Shown one piece after another: positions 6,681 to 6,794 of a stretch of 6,794 nucleotides of DNA. Origin of the DNA: Candidatus Latescibacter anaerobius SCGC AAA252-E07. Lineage in GTDB: Bacteria; Latescibacterota; Latescibacteria; Latescibacterales; Latescibacteraceae. Each line of letters opens with the position of its first letter. Positions within the stretch are counted from its first letter, which is position 1. Position numbers and translations under genes: made by a program. The notes below the pieces were generated by a model. It was not told the origin of the DNA and did not search any database. It saw only the letters and a program-made list of their open reading frames with translations. The DNA lies in the NCBI GenBank assembly GCA_000403035.1, contig AQSL01000062.1:1-6794 (forward strand), in the 5' to 3' direction.

Positions 6681-6794
6681 TACTCCATATTGAAATATAT
6701 GAAGTCTTATACTGTCAAGGGCATGACAAGCCGGCCATTCATAAAACATATTATGTATCATTAGCTTATCGCAGGTAATAAATAGTTATTATTA
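6681..6794. other. Non-coding right edge, no gene recognised
   Basis: This tail holds only short inverted repeats: CATAT/ATATG (6686-6690 and 6697-6701), TGTCA/TGACA (6713-6717 and 6724-6728) and ACATA/TATGT (6746-6750 and 6752-6756). None is long enough to interpret alone. A 41-codon frame on the minus strand (6761 to 6636) reads through the hairpin but has no ribosome binding site or recognisable domain. If 6652-6680 is an element end, this stretch would be the interior of that element. Confidence 0.4.

Noticed and set aside
6636..6761. A 41-codon minus-strand frame at the right edge
   Set aside because: It has no ribosome binding site or recognisable domain and reads straight through the hairpin; it is probably incidental to a repeat.
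1..6794. CRISPR array, phage or defence genes, tRNA or rRNA genes, a hidden multi-gene system
   Set aside because: No regularly spaced repeats, no clover-leaf or rRNA-like sequence, and all substantial frames are explained by five well-known housekeeping families.

Overview
This is a compact chromosomal housekeeping segment, roughly 40% G+C by eye, with five genes all on the + strand: the 3' part of a citrate synthase gene, folD, tilS, ftsH and folE. The genes look bacterial: they have Shine-Dalgarno sites, a PP-loop tilS and a membrane-anchored FtsH. My best guess for the source is an anaerobic or environmental lineage such as an anammox-type planctomycete (Brocadiales). That rests only on base composition, general protein feel and the ACAGAAT-type intergenic repeats, and it is low confidence.

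Layout. Bases 1-949 encode the C-terminal ~315 residues of citrate synthase; the gene is open at the left edge. Bases 950-1141 are an AT-rich spacer with one reasonable sigma70-like -10 box and a strong ribosome binding site for folD (1142-2026). Bases 2027-2207 form a spacer rich in inverted repeats in front of tilS (2208-3608). ftsH (3647-6016) follows after 38 bases and folE (6070-6630) after another 53, so tilS-ftsH-folE probably form one transcription unit. Bases 6631-6794 hold no convincing gene; they start with a short palindrome that resembles the end of an insertion sequence or MITE.

Functional theme. FolD (one-carbon tetrahydrofolate interconversion) and FolE (first step of pterin/folate synthesis) bracket tilS and ftsH. 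tilS-ftsH is a widely conserved pair (tRNA-Ile lysidine synthetase and the membrane AAA+ protease), often with hpt between them and folate genes nearby; hpt is absent here. Citrate synthase supplies citrate for the oxidative branch of the TCA cycle and is probably transcribed independently of folD.

I see no previously undescribed multi-gene system. The points worth a second look are the folded folD-tilS spacer, the long hydrophilic tails on FtsH, the loss of an expected triphosphate-binding lysine in FolE, and the possible mobile-element end at the right edge.
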